Assembly: GCF_001191005.1 (NCBI RefSeq)
Contig: NZ_CP012201.1
Location: forward strand, 5,208,001-5,272,000
DNA: 64,000 nucleotides
Reading direction: 5' to 3'
Source: Massilia sp. NR 4-1
GTDB lineage: Bacteria; Pseudomonadota; Gammaproteobacteria; Burkholderiales; Burkholderiaceae_D
The notes beneath the pieces are model-generated. The model was not told where the DNA came from, did no database searches, and saw only the letters and a program-made list of their open reading frames with translations. Made by a program: the position numbers and the translations under genes. Each line of letters begins with the position of its first letter. Positions within the stretch are counted from its first letter, which is position 1. Shown one piece after another: positions 40,966-49,174 of this stretch.

Positions 40966-43023
40966 CTAATGCGGCGCGGGCTCGTCCGGTGCGCGCACAT
41001 GGGCCAGCAGCGACAGGCTGCGCCGGCCCGGCGGCGGCGTCAGCAGGCTGACCACGACCAGCACCAGCATGCCGGCCGGCACGCCGAAGATGCCGGCCGA
41101 GATCGGCGCGATATGGAACCATTGGCCGGCCGCGCCTTCGCCCAGCACCGGATGGGTGCGCAGCATGTAATAGATGCACACGCCCAGGCCGCCGACCATG
41201 GCCGCCACCGCCCCGGCGCGGTTGGCGCGCGGCCAGAACACGCCCAGCACCAGCACCGGGAACAGGGTGGAGGCGGCCAGCGAGAAGGCGGCGCCGACCA
41301 GGGACAGGATGTCGCCCGGCTTGGTGGAGGCGGCGTAGGCGGCGATGAAGGCCACGGCCAGCAGCAGCAGCTTGGAAATCGTCACCCGCTTCTGGGTCGA
41401 GGCGTTGGGATCGACGATCTTGTAATAGATATCGTGCGACAGCGCATTCGAGATCGCCAGCAGCAAGCCGTCGGCGGTGGAGAGGGCGGCCGCCAGCCCG
41501 CCCGCCGCCACCAGGCCCGAGATCACATAGGGCAGGCCGGCGATTTCCGGCGTGGCCAGCACCAGCACGTCGGCGTCGATGGCGATTTCAGCCAGCTGCA
41601 CGATGCCGTCGCGGTTGATGTCGGTGATGCTGACCAGGGGATGCAGCTTGTCCACATTGGCCCAGTAGGAAATCCAGGTCGGCAGGCGCGAGAATTCAGT
41701 GCCCACCAGGGCGTGGTAGATATCGTATTTGACCAGCACCGCCAGTGCCGGAATCGCCAGATAGATCAGCAGGATGAAGAACAGGGTCCAGAACACCGAC
41801 TGGCGCGCCTCGTGCACCGAGGGCGTGGTGTAGGAGCGCATCAGGATGTGCGGCAGCGCGGCCGTGCCCAGCATCAGGCAGAAGGCCAGGGCCAGGAAGT
41901 TGTTGCGCTTGATGTCGGACTGTTCGCGGTCGGCGCCGGGGAAGGGCAGGGCATGCGGCGTGATCGGACGGGCGCGGGCGCGGTTGTAGTCGCGCGCGGC
42001 GGTCCAGGCGGTGGCGGCCTCGTCGGCATTTTTCGGGTAGGAGATCAGCGCGCGCTCGGCATTGCGCACCTCGGCCAGCGAGGCATTGCGCTGCTTCACG
42101 CGGTCGAGCTGGCGCTGGGCTTCCTGGCGGCCCGCTTCCCAGGAGGCGGGCAGGGCGCGCAGGCGCTGCTCATACTCCTCGGCGCGCTGGCGGAAGATGG
42201 CGCGCACCTCGCGCTCCTTGCTGTCGTCCTTCAGCACCGCTTCGCGCGCGCTGATTTCCGGCAGCAGCTTGCCGTAGGCCACCAGCGGCACCGGATTGCC
42301 GCCATGCTTGGCCGACATCCACATCACGGGAATCAGGAAGGCCACCAGGATGATGATGTACTGCGCCACCTGGGTCCAGGTGATGGCGCGCATGCCGCCC
42401 AGGAAGGAGCAGACCAGGATGCTGGCCAGGCCGAGGAAGATGCCGACCGAGAAATCGACGCCGGTGAAGCGCGAAGCGATCAGGCCCACGGCGTAAATCT
42501 GCGCCACCACATAGATGAAGGAGACCATGATGGTGGCCGCCACGCCCAGCATGCGGATCAGGCGGCCGTTGTCGGCGTCGCCGTAGCGCGCCGCCAGGAA
42601 GTCGGGAATCGTGTACTGGCCGAATTTGCGCAGATACGGTGCGATCAGCAGTGCCACCAGGCAGTAGCCGCCGGTCCAACCCATGATATAGGCCAGACCG
42701 TCGAAGCCATAGTGGTAGAGCCCGCCCGCCAGGCTGATGAAGCTGGCCGCCGAAATCCAGTCGGCGGCCGTCGCCATGCCGTTGTACAGGGCCGGCACGC
42801 GCCGCCCCGCCACATAGTATTCCGTCACCTTGGAGGTGCGGCTGACCACCCCGATCAATGCATACAGCACGATGGTGGCGACCATGAAGAGGTAGCCGAT
42901 CCAGACGCGCGGCATGCCTTCCTTTTCCAGCACGGCCAGGGCCACCAGGAATCCGGCGAAGCACAGCGTGAAGACCGCGTAGTAATGCGTGATGCGCTGG
43001 AAATAGCTGCGCGGCTGGCTCAT
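40966..43023 (-). CDS. Sodium:solute symporter, ActP-like (large subunit, VC_2705 type)
   Basis: This 685-residue inner-membrane protein belongs to the sodium:solute symporter family near acetate permease ActP. Conserved segments include YYVAGRRVPALYNGMATAADWISAASF, here in pieces, ITWTQVAQY, and GLVAAGGLAAALSTADGLLLAISNALSHD with the Na+-site serines. Family members near 550 residues are common; here a hydrophilic, coiled-coil-like insert of over 100 residues (roughly 235-370) interrupts the membrane core. The small DUF4212 gene upstream overlaps it by four bases, as in the two-subunit VC_2705 group. The substrate may be acetate or another short organic acid. Confidence 0.88.
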   Translation of the reverse strand: MSQPRSYFQRITHYYAVFTLCFAGFLVALAVLEKEGMPRVWIGYLFMVATIVLYALIGVVSRTSKVTEYYVAGRRVPALYNGMATAADWISAASFISLAGGLYHYGFDGLAYIMGWTGGYCLVALLIAPYLRKFGQYTIPDFLAARYGDADNGRLIRMLGVAATIMVSFIYVVAQIYAVGLIASRFTGVDFSVGIFLGLASILVCSFLGGMRAITWTQVAQYIIILVAFLIPVMWMSAKHGGNPVPLVAYGKLLPEISAREAVLKDDSKEREVRAIFRQRAEEYEQRLRALPASWEAGRQEAQRQLDRVKQRNASLAEVRNAERALISYPKNADEAATAWTAARDYNRARARPITPHALPFPGADREQSDIKRNNFLALAFCLMLGTAALPHILMRSYTTPSVHEARQSVFWTLFFILLIYLAIPALAVLVKYDIYHALVGTEFSRLPTWISYWANVDKLHPLVSITDINRDGIVQLAEIAIDADVLVLATPEIAGLPYVISGLVAAGGLAAALSTADGLLLAISNALSHDIYYKIVDPNASTQKRVTISKLLLLAVAFIAAYAASTKPGDILSLVGAAFSLAASTLFPVLVLGVFWPRANRAGAVAAMVGGLGVCIYYMLRTHPVLGEGAAGQWFHIAPISAGIFGVPAGMLVLVVVSLLTPPPGRRSLSLLAHVRAPDEPAPH

Positions 43024-43292
43024 CGGGCCTGCTCCAGGGCTTGCACCTGCGCCGCATACTGGCGGTCGAGGCGGCGCATGCGCCAGGTGTAGAGGGCGAT
43101 GATGGCCAGGTAGGCCAGCGACGCGCCCTGGGCCGCCATATAGAAGGAGAGCGGCCAGCCGAACAGCGTCAGCCCGCTCAGTTCGCGCGCGAAGAAGACG
43201 GCGCAGAAACCGGTCAGCAACCAGGCCAGCAAGAGCACGGCGGTCAGGCGGCGGGTCTGGCGCCAGTGGCGCGCGCGCGGCGTGTCATCCAT
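43020..43292 (-). CDS. DUF4212 protein, small subunit of the sodium:solute symporter
   Basis: This 90-residue protein has two membrane segments (TAVLLLAWLLTGFCAVFFA and FYMAAQGASLAYLAIIALY) and a short charged C-terminus. It matches the DUF4212/VC_2705-type small subunit that accompanies ActP-like symporters. Its start lies within the last codons of the histidine kinase gene and its stop overlaps the symporter start (ATGA), so kinase, small subunit and symporter are one transcription unit. The start at 43292 (MDDTPRA) is chosen by coupling and family length. Confidence 0.85.
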   Translation of the reverse strand: MDDTPRARHWRQTRRLTAVLLLAWLLTGFCAVFFARELSGLTLFGWPLSFYMAAQGASLAYLAIIALYTWRMRRLDRQYAAQVQALEQAR

Positions 43293-44823
43293 AGTAGGGG
43301 TCTTCCTCCGGAGGCGGGGCGGGCGGCGCCAGCAGCGGGAAGCTGACGCGGAACAGGCTGCCGGGCAGCTTGGGATTGCCGGCGCGCGGATTGGCAAAGA
43401 TATCGACCTCGGCCGCGTGCTGCTGGGCGATTTCGCGCACGATGGCCAGGCCCAGGCCGCTGCCCGGCATATTGCTGCCGAGGATGCGGTAAAAGCGCTC
43501 GAAAATATGCGGCCGTTCGGCGGCCGGGATGCCGGGACCGGTATCCTCGACTTCCAGCATGGCCTGGGCGGCATCGCGGCGCACGCGCACCGTGACGCTG
43601 CCGCCGGCCGGCGTGTAGCGCAGCGCATTGTCGATCAGGTTGGACAGCATTTCGCGCAGCATCAGGGAATTGCCCTGGATGCGCACTTCCTCGGCCGGCC
43701 CTTCGAAGCCGAGGTCGATGCGGTAGGCGAAGGAGGCTTGCACCCAGTCGTGCACCGTGCTGCGCGCCAGCTCGCCCAGCTCGACCGCCACATGCACCGC
43801 GCCGGCCTGCGGCTGGTGTTCGGCGCGTGCCAGGGCCAGTAATTGGTTGACCAGGCGCGTGGCCGCCTCCGAGCTCTTGGCCAGCTGTTCCAGCGAGCGG
43901 TGGATTTCCAGCTGGTCGGTCTGGCGCAGCGCCAGCTCGGACTGGGTGCGCATGCCGGCCAGCGGCGTCTTCATCTGGTGGGCGGCGTCGGCGATGAAGC
44001 GTTTTTGCATCTCCATCGATTGCGCCAGCCGCGCCAGCATTTCGTTGAGCGAGGTGACCAGGGGCGTGATTTCCTCCGGCACCTGGTTCGGTTCGATCGG
44101 ACTCAGATCGTCCGAGCGGCGCGCGCGTATGCGTTCCTGCAATTCGGCCAGCGGCGACAGGCCGCGCGAGAGCGCGAACCAGACCAGGGCCAGCACCACG
44201 GGCAGGATGATGAACTGGGGCAGGATCACGCCCTTGATGATTTCATTGGCCAGTTTGGCGCGTTTTTCCAGCGTCTCGGCCACCTGCACCAGGGCCAGCG
44301 GCGCTGCCGGCGCTTGGCCGGGCGCGCCCTGGTGCACATAGGCATAGGCGATGCGGATCGGCGTGCCGTGCAGGGTCTCGTTGCGGAAGTGGACGGCGCC
44401 GGCGCGCACGTCTTCCTCGTCCTCGTGCGGACGCGGCAGGTCGCGGTCGCCGTCCAGCACGGCGCCATTGCCGCCCACGACCTGGAAATACACGCTGTCG
44501 ATATCGTCGGCGCGCAGGATGTCGCGCGCCGCGCCCGGCAGCCGCGGCGCCGGCACGCCATCGACGCTACGCACCTGCTGGCTGAGCACGGTGACGCTGT
44601 CTTCCAGCGCATGGTCGAAAGGCTGGTTGGCGATCGACTTGGCCACCAGATAAGTGATGGCGATGCTCATCGGCCACAGCAGCAGCAGCGGGGCCAGCAT
44701 CCAGTCCAGGATTTCGCCGAACAGCGAATGCTGGACTTCATTGCTGTGGCCGGCCGATGGCAGATCCCAGGCGGCCTGGCTGGCCGCGCCTTCCTCGTCC
44801 GCCTCGGCCGCGCGTGGACTCAC
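43285..44823 (-). CDS. Two-component sensor histidine kinase, TctE-like
   Basis: This 512-residue membrane kinase has two membrane segments (LAPLLLLWPMSIAITYLV near 40 and a second at about 205) flanking a periplasmic 2CSK_N-type sensor domain. Next come a HAMP-like linker, the H-box DAAHQMKTPLAGMR (phosphorylated His), the N-box LIDNALRYTP and the ATP lid VEDTGPGIP. The GTG at 44823 overlaps the response regulator stop (GTGA), which decides the start; the frame remains open upstream only through the regulator gene. It probably senses an organic acid related to the symporter's substrate. Confidence 0.88.
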   Translation of the reverse strand: MSPRAAEADEEGAASQAAWDLPSAGHSNEVQHSLFGEILDWMLAPLLLLWPMSIAITYLVAKSIANQPFDHALEDSVTVLSQQVRSVDGVPAPRLPGAARDILRADDIDSVYFQVVGGNGAVLDGDRDLPRPHEDEEDVRAGAVHFRNETLHGTPIRIAYAYVHQGAPGQAPAAPLALVQVAETLEKRAKLANEIIKGVILPQFIILPVVLALVWFALSRGLSPLAELQERIRARRSDDLSPIEPNQVPEEITPLVTSLNEMLARLAQSMEMQKRFIADAAHQMKTPLAGMRTQSELALRQTDQLEIHRSLEQLAKSSEAATRLVNQLLALARAEHQPQAGAVHVAVELGELARSTVHDWVQASFAYRIDLGFEGPAEEVRIQGNSLMLREMLSNLIDNALRYTPAGGSVTVRVRRDAAQAMLEVEDTGPGIPAAERPHIFERFYRILGSNMPGSGLGLAIVREIAQQHAAEVDIFANPRAGNPKLPGSLFRVSFPLLAPPAPPPEEDPYYG

Positions 44824-45512
44824 TTGGCCTCGGCCCCCGCGCCCGGATTGAATTTTTCCAGGCAGTAGCCGAGGCCGCGCACGGTGGCGATGCGGATGCC
44901 GCCCACCTCGATCTTCTTGCGCAGCCGGTGCACATACACCTCGATGGCGTTGTTGCTGACTTCCTCGCCCCACTCGCACAGATGGTCGACCAGCTGCTCC
45001 TTCGACACCAGGCGGCCGCTGCGCGCCAGCAGGATTTCCAGCAAGCCCAGTTCGCGTGCCGACAATTCCAGCATCTGCTCGTGGATATAGGCGCTGCGTC
45101 CGACCTGGTCGTAGGTCAGCGGGCCGTGGCGCACGAGGGCCGAGCCGCCGCCCTGGCCGCGCCGGGTCAGGGCGCGCACGCGCGCCTCCAGTTCCGACAG
45201 GGCGAAGGGTTTGGCCATATAATCGTCGGCCCCGAGGTCGAGGCCGTTGACGCGCTGCTCGACCGAATCGGCCGCCGTCAGGATCAGCACCGGCAGCAGC
45301 GAGGCACGGGCGCGCAGCCGGCGCAGCACGTCCAGCCCGCTCATCTTGGGTAAGCCCAGGTCGAGGATCAGCAGGTCGAATTCCTGGGTGGACAGGGCGG
45401 CGTCGGCCTCCTGCCCGTTTTTGACGCAGTCGATGGCATAGCCCGACTGGCGCAGGGAACGGGTCAGGCCGTCGGCCAGCACGCTGTCATCTTCGGCAAG
45501 TAAAATACGCAT
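44820..45512 (-). CDS. OmpR/PhoB-family response regulator
   Basis: This 230-residue regulator has a receiver domain (acidic pair in LLAEDDS, phospho-acceptor in LLILDLGLPKMSG, conserved Thr in LILTA, Lys in MAKPF) and a C-terminal winged helix (residues 130-220, VSNNAIEVYVHRLRKKIE). It is the partner of the kinase whose GTG start overlaps its stop, and it heads the operon leading to the DUF4212 and symporter genes. The ATG at 45512 is preferred; a GTG one codon upstream is possible. It is divergent from recA. Confidence 0.92.
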   Translation of the reverse strand: MRILLAEDDSVLADGLTRSLRQSGYAIDCVKNGQEADAALSTQEFDLLILDLGLPKMSGLDVLRRLRARASLLPVLILTAADSVEQRVNGLDLGADDYMAKPFALSELEARVRALTRRGQGGGSALVRHGPLTYDQVGRSAYIHEQMLELSARELGLLEILLARSGRLVSKEQLVDHLCEWGEEVSNNAIEVYVHRLRKKIEVGGIRIATVRGLGYCLEKFNPGAGAEAK

Positions 45513-45617
45513 CACGCAATCCGGCTCAAGAGGCTTTCATTGTGTTTCATTTTACGCATTGTCGACAGCTTTTTGATGTGGATTAAACCTGCCTGAAGAA
45601 GGTGCTTGCCAAAAGCA

Positions 45618-45633
45618 CTGTTTTTTTATACAG
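45618..45633 (+). promoter_or_regulatory. LexA (SOS) box of recA
   Basis: CTGT-N8-ACAG is a perfect match to the LexA core palindrome and lies 42 bases before the recA start. It overlaps the likely -10 region; TTGCCA at 45606-45611 is a possible -35. SOS control of recA follows directly. Confidence 0.85.
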
Positions 45634-45675
45634 TATCGCTTGTAGCGACACCAACCCACTGCGCGAAAGAAGATT

Positions 45676-46755
45676 ATGGACGATAAAAAAGCTGTAGTAC
45701 CGGCATCGGAAAAAGCCAAGGCGCTGGCCGCCGCGCTGGCTCAGATTGAGAAGCAGTTCGGCAAAGGCTCCGTGATGCGCATGGACGCATCGGCGCCGAT
45801 CGAGGAAGTGCAGACCGTCTCCACCGGCTCCCTGGGCCTGGATATCGCGCTGGGCGTGGGTGGCCTGCCGCGCGGCCGCGTGGTGGAAATCTACGGTCCC
45901 GAATCGTCCGGCAAGACCACGCTGACCCTGCAGACCATCGCCGAAATGCAGAAAATCGGCGGCACCTGCGCCTTTATCGACGCCGAACACGCGCTGGACG
46001 TGGGGTATGCGCAGAAACTGGGCGTGAACCTGCACGAGCTGCTGATTTCCCAGCCCGACACCGGCGAACAGGCGCTGGAAATCTGCGACGCCCTGGTGCG
46101 CTCCGGCAGCGTCGACATGGTGGTGGTGGACTCGGTGGCGGCCCTGACCCCGCGCGCCGAGATCGAAGGCGATATGGGCGACTCCCTGCCGGGCCTGCAA
46201 GCGCGTCTGATGTCGCAAGCGCTGCGCAAGCTGACCGGCTCGATCAACCGCACCAATACCCTGGTCATCTTCATCAACCAGATCCGCATGAAGATCGGCG
46301 TCATGTTCGGCAGCCCGGAAACCACGACCGGCGGCAATGCGCTGAAGTTCTACGCTTCCGTGCGTCTGGACATCCGCCGCACCGGCTCGATCAAGTCGGG
46401 CGACGAAGTGATTGGCAACGAAACCAAGGTCAAAGTGGTCAAGAACAAGATCGCGCCGCCGTTCAAGGAAGCCCACTTCGACATCCTGTATGGCGAAGGC
46501 ACGTCGCGCGAAGGCGAGATCATCGACCTCGGCGTGGAGGCGAAGATCGTCGAGAAATCCGGCTCCTGGTACAGCTATAACGGCGAACGTATCGGCCAGG
46601 GCAAGGACAACGCCCGCATCTACCTGAAAGAGCGTCCAGCGCTGGCGCGCGAGATCGAGAACAAGGTGCGCGCTTCGCTCGGCGTGCGCGAACTGCCGCC
46701 GGCCAGCGGCGACGACGGCGATGCGCCGGCGCCGAAGCTGAAAGCCGTCGACTAA
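45676..46755 (+). CDS. recA: Recombinase RecA
   Basis: This 359-residue protein drives homologous strand exchange and LexA autocleavage. Walker A is GPESSGKTT near residue 75, Walker B is VDMVVVDSVAAL near 145, and the DNA-binding loop L2 with FINQIRMKIGVMFGSPETTTGG follows in pieces near 200. The C-terminal tail is acidic, as usual. It is controlled by the LexA box at 45618-45633 and followed by recX after a GC-rich hairpin. Confidence 0.98.
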   Translation: MDDKKAVVPASEKAKALAAALAQIEKQFGKGSVMRMDASAPIEEVQTVSTGSLGLDIALGVGGLPRGRVVEIYGPESSGKTTLTLQTIAEMQKIGGTCAFIDAEHALDVGYAQKLGVNLHELLISQPDTGEQALEICDALVRSGSVDMVVVDSVAALTPRAEIEGDMGDSLPGLQARLMSQALRKLTGSINRTNTLVIFINQIRMKIGVMFGSPETTTGGNALKFYASVRLDIRRTGSIKSGDEVIGNETKVKVVKNKIAPPFKEAHFDILYGEGTSREGEIIDLGVEAKIVEKSGSWYSYNGERIGQGKDNARIYLKERPALAREIENKVRASLGVRELPPASGDDGDAPAPKLKAVD

Positions 46756-46779
46756 GACCGCGTCCCGGTTTGAACCCGT

Positions 46780-46812
46780 CGCCACCGTCCCGCCGCGCGC
46801 GGCGCGGTGGCG
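46780..46812 (+). terminator. GC-rich hairpin between recA and recX
   Basis: CGCCACCG (46780-46787) pairs with CGGTGGCG (46805-46812), and the enclosed bases can form a further GC stem. No T-run follows. In Escherichia coli a hairpin in this gap lets only a fraction of recA transcripts continue into recX, and this one could act likewise. Confidence 0.45.
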
Positions 46813-46834
46813 ATTGCATTTGGAGTACAGGAAT

Positions 46835-47293
46835 ATGCCCGCCCCGCCCATCAGCCTGAAAGCGCGCGCCCTGCGCCTGTTGTCCACGCGCGAGCACAGC
46901 CGTCTGGAGCTGGGCCGCAAGTTGGCCCGCTATGCCGAAGAAGGTGAAGAGGAGGTCGAAGCCCTGCTCAACTGGCTGGAACAGAATAAATGGCTGTCGC
47001 AGGAACGCTTTTCCGAATCCCTGATCCACCGCCGCGCCGCGCGCTACGGCAATAGCCGCATCGTGGCCGAGCTGCAAAGCCACGGCATCGGCGGCGAAGC
47101 CCTGCAGGAACTCAAGGCCGGCCTGGCCGAAGACGAGGTGGCGCGCTGCTGCGAAGTGTGGCGCCGCAAATTCGGCGAAGTGGCCGAGGATGCCGAAGGC
47201 CGCAGCAAGCAGATGCGCTTCCTGATCGGCCGCGGCTTTTCCCAGCGCGCCGTGAAGGCCGCCATGCGCGGCTACGACCCGGACGACGAATAG
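46835..47293 (+). CDS. recX: RecA regulator RecX
   Basis: This 152-residue, highly helical protein matches RecX, which binds RecA filaments and limits their activity. The core segments are LKARALRLLSTREHSRLELGRKL in pieces, NWLEQNKWLSQERFSES and IVAELQSHGIGGE, followed by the final repeat with FLIGRGFSQRAVKAAM. The start at 46835 follows TGGAG and AGGA; an upstream in-frame start at 46814 adds seven residues. It is 79 bases downstream of recA, its usual partner. Confidence 0.92.
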   Translation: MPAPPISLKARALRLLSTREHSRLELGRKLARYAEEGEEEVEALLNWLEQNKWLSQERFSESLIHRRAARYGNSRIVAELQSHGIGGEALQELKAGLAEDEVARCCEVWRRKFGEVAEDAEGRSKQMRFLIGRGFSQRAVKAAMRGYDPDDE

Positions 47294-47377
47294 GTGGCGG
47301 CGGCCAGTCTCCGCCCGGCCGGCGCCTGGTGGCAAACGACAAACGGCCGGTAAGGCGTGCGGCGCCGCCGTCTGGAC

Positions 47378-48169
47378 TTAGCTCCGGCCGAAACGGCGGC
47401 GGCCGGCTAGCACCAGCATGCCAGCGCCCAGCATCAGCCAGGTGGTCGGTTCCGGTACGGGGGCCAGGGACACGCTGCTGCCCACGTAAAAGCCCAGGCT
47501 GGCCTCGATATCGTCGTCGGTGTTATTGCTGGCCAGCAGGGAGAAGCCGCCGCTGGCCGATTCGCCGGCCGAGCCCGGTGCCAAGGTCCAGCCCTTGCTA
47601 AAGCGCTCATTGATCAGGCCCGGCATCGATAGGCTGTTGAAGCTGACACCCAGCTGGGTCTGGCCGGGCAGATTGAAATAGCCAGGATTCTGGGTGGACA
47701 GCAAGGCGCTGTAGTCGCCACTGATGCTGAGCGCCGTATGCGCTTTCAGCAGTACCCGCACGGTCTGGCTGGCGTCGCCCGCCACATAGTGGCCATTCCA
47801 GCCCAGTTCCGGCGTACCGGTGACGACGCTTTTGAGGTTGCCCAGGCTGCCGTTCAACTGGGCCTGAGCCTTCAGGCCGCCATGCTGGACATTGAAATTC
47901 ACCGGCACGGGAAACTCGAACTGCTGGCGGTTGGCGGCGCCGGCCGGCTGGCCATTTTCCAGCCATTGGCTGAAGACGGCCACTTGGGTGTCGCGGCTGC
48001 CCAGCTGGTAGCCGGCGGCCACGCCGTCATTCGGCGTCAGGTCGATCACGCCCAGTTTGAGATTGCTGAGACTGGCTTGTGCCGTGGTGCTCTGCGCGGC
48101 GCTGGCGCTGCTGGACAGGGCGAGAGTGGCGGTAGCCACCAGGACGGCGGCGAATGCTTTGCGGTGCAT
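47378..48169 (-). CDS. PEP-CTERM sorting-domain secreted protein
   Basis: This 263-residue protein has a Sec signal peptide (AFAAVLVATATLALSSSASA) and a classical PEP-CTERM tail: VPEPTTW, then a hydrophobic stretch (LMLGAGMLVLA) and a basic end (GRRRFGRS). Such proteins are processed by an exosortase and reach the cell surface or extracellular matrix. The mature part is Ser/Gly/Leu-rich and predicted beta, with no enzymatic motif. The start at 48169 has AGGAG upstream. No exosortase or matrix gene is near, so it is an orphan target. Confidence 0.88.
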   Translation of the reverse strand: MHRKAFAAVLVATATLALSSSASAAQSTTAQASLSNLKLGVIDLTPNDGVAAGYQLGSRDTQVAVFSQWLENGQPAGAANRQQFEFPVPVNFNVQHGGLKAQAQLNGSLGNLKSVVTGTPELGWNGHYVAGDASQTVRVLLKAHTALSISGDYSALLSTQNPGYFNLPGQTQLGVSFNSLSMPGLINERFSKGWTLAPGSAGESASGGFSLLASNNTDDDIEASLGFYVGSSVSLAPVPEPTTWLMLGAGMLVLAGRRRFGRS

Positions 48170-48210
48170 AAAGACTCCTGAAGTGTACGATGAGGAAAAG
48201 AAGCTCGAAT

Positions 48211-48240
48211 ATTGCATAAATTAGTATATAAATATGCAAT
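48211..48240. promoter_or_regulatory. AT-rich dyad upstream of the PEP-CTERM gene
   Basis: ATTGCATA (48211-48218) and TATGCAAT (48233-48240) are perfect inverted arms with a 14-base AT-rich spacer, 42 bases upstream of the PEP-CTERM start. The gap 48170-48518 has no gene; apart from this dyad I see only a possible + strand -10 (TACACT near 48400). It may be an operator or part of the promoter. Confidence 0.4.
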
Positions 48241-48518
48241 GCAGGTCATCGTAGCGAAGCGCCGTAATCGAAGCAAGCGCTATTTTTCTGATACGCATGC
48301 CGCAGCCCGTCCTCTTCCTTGTCGGTGCGGCAGGCGTGCACGCCGTCCTGCATCAGCCTACCGGCACTGCTTTTTTCGCGCAGGAATCATGCGTTGTGCT
48401 ACACTTTTGGGGTTTTATGCAGCACCGCGGGTGCGGTGGGTTGTCCGTAGAAGCTGCGGCAACGTGCTTAACAGTACATCGCTGCTTACTAATTGCGCCG
48501 CGCGAGCGGCACCGTCTT

Positions 48519-49094
48519 ATGTCCCTGTCAACTCCAGTCTCCCGACGTGAGCTGCGCCACACGCGCGCCATAGACATCCGAGCGTTCGCGCGCGACGATG
48601 GCCTGTGGGATCTTGACGCCCATATCACGGACATCAAAGTAAAGGACACCCTGCTGGCTTCCGGCCAGCGTCCGGGCGGCCAGCCTCTGCATGACCTGTG
48701 GCTGCGCATCACCGTGGACCTCCAGCTCACCATCGTCGCCGCCGAAGCGGTATCGGACGCCGTGCCTTATCCCGGCTTCTGCAATACCATCGGCCCGGCA
48801 TATGCGCAGCTGGTCGGCTTGAACCTGATGAAGGGCTTCCGCCAGGCGCTGAAGCAACGGCTGGCAGGCATTGCCGGCTGTACCCATCTGACGGAACTGG
48901 CCCAGATCCTGCCCACGGCCGCCGTGCAAGCTTTTGCCAGCGATGTCTGGCCCACGCACGACGCCGCCAGCGTCACTCCCCAAACCAGCACCCAACCGTT
49001 CCAGCTCGACCGCTGCCACGCCCTGCGCACCGATGGCGGCGCCGTGGCGCAGTTTTATCCGCGCTGGGCGGCCACGCCTGGGGCCAGTGTCTAG
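48519..49094 (+). CDS. DUF2889 domain protein
   Basis: This 191-residue cytoplasmic protein matches the conserved DUF2889 family: RELRHTRAIDIRAFARDDGLWDLDAHITDIK in parts at the N-terminus, then LHDLWLRITVDLQLTI and VPYPGFCNTIGP. The function is unknown. The start at 48519 (MSLSTPVSRRE) is chosen because the family begins there; the open frame back to 48297 codes for an unrelated stretch. It lies just before sucC, 80 bases away. Confidence 0.82.
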   Translation: MSLSTPVSRRELRHTRAIDIRAFARDDGLWDLDAHITDIKVKDTLLASGQRPGGQPLHDLWLRITVDLQLTIVAAEAVSDAVPYPGFCNTIGPAYAQLVGLNLMKGFRQALKQRLAGIAGCTHLTELAQILPTAAVQAFASDVWPTHDAASVTPQTSTQPFQLDRCHALRTDGGAVAQFYPRWAATPGASV

Positions 49095-49174
49095 GTCCAG
49101 CTGCGCTGCATGAGCTGTCTATTTTTGTAACATTAACCGTATTTCACATCAGTATCAGAAGAAGGGAAGCCAGC

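Noticed and set aside
40765..43092. 775-residue + strand open frame opposite the symporter and S9 copy 3
   Set aside because: It is antisense to two clear genes, is rich in Gln/His/Gly/Arg with no domain or membrane pattern, and results from GC-rich third-position bias on the other strand.
43293..43628. Extension of the DUF4212 protein upstream to 43628
   Set aside because: The extra residues are Pro/Ser/Arg-rich and lie in another frame of the kinase gene.
48297..48518. Earlier start for the DUF2889 gene
   Set aside because: The extra 74 residues do not resemble the family, whose proteins begin at the position corresponding to 48519.
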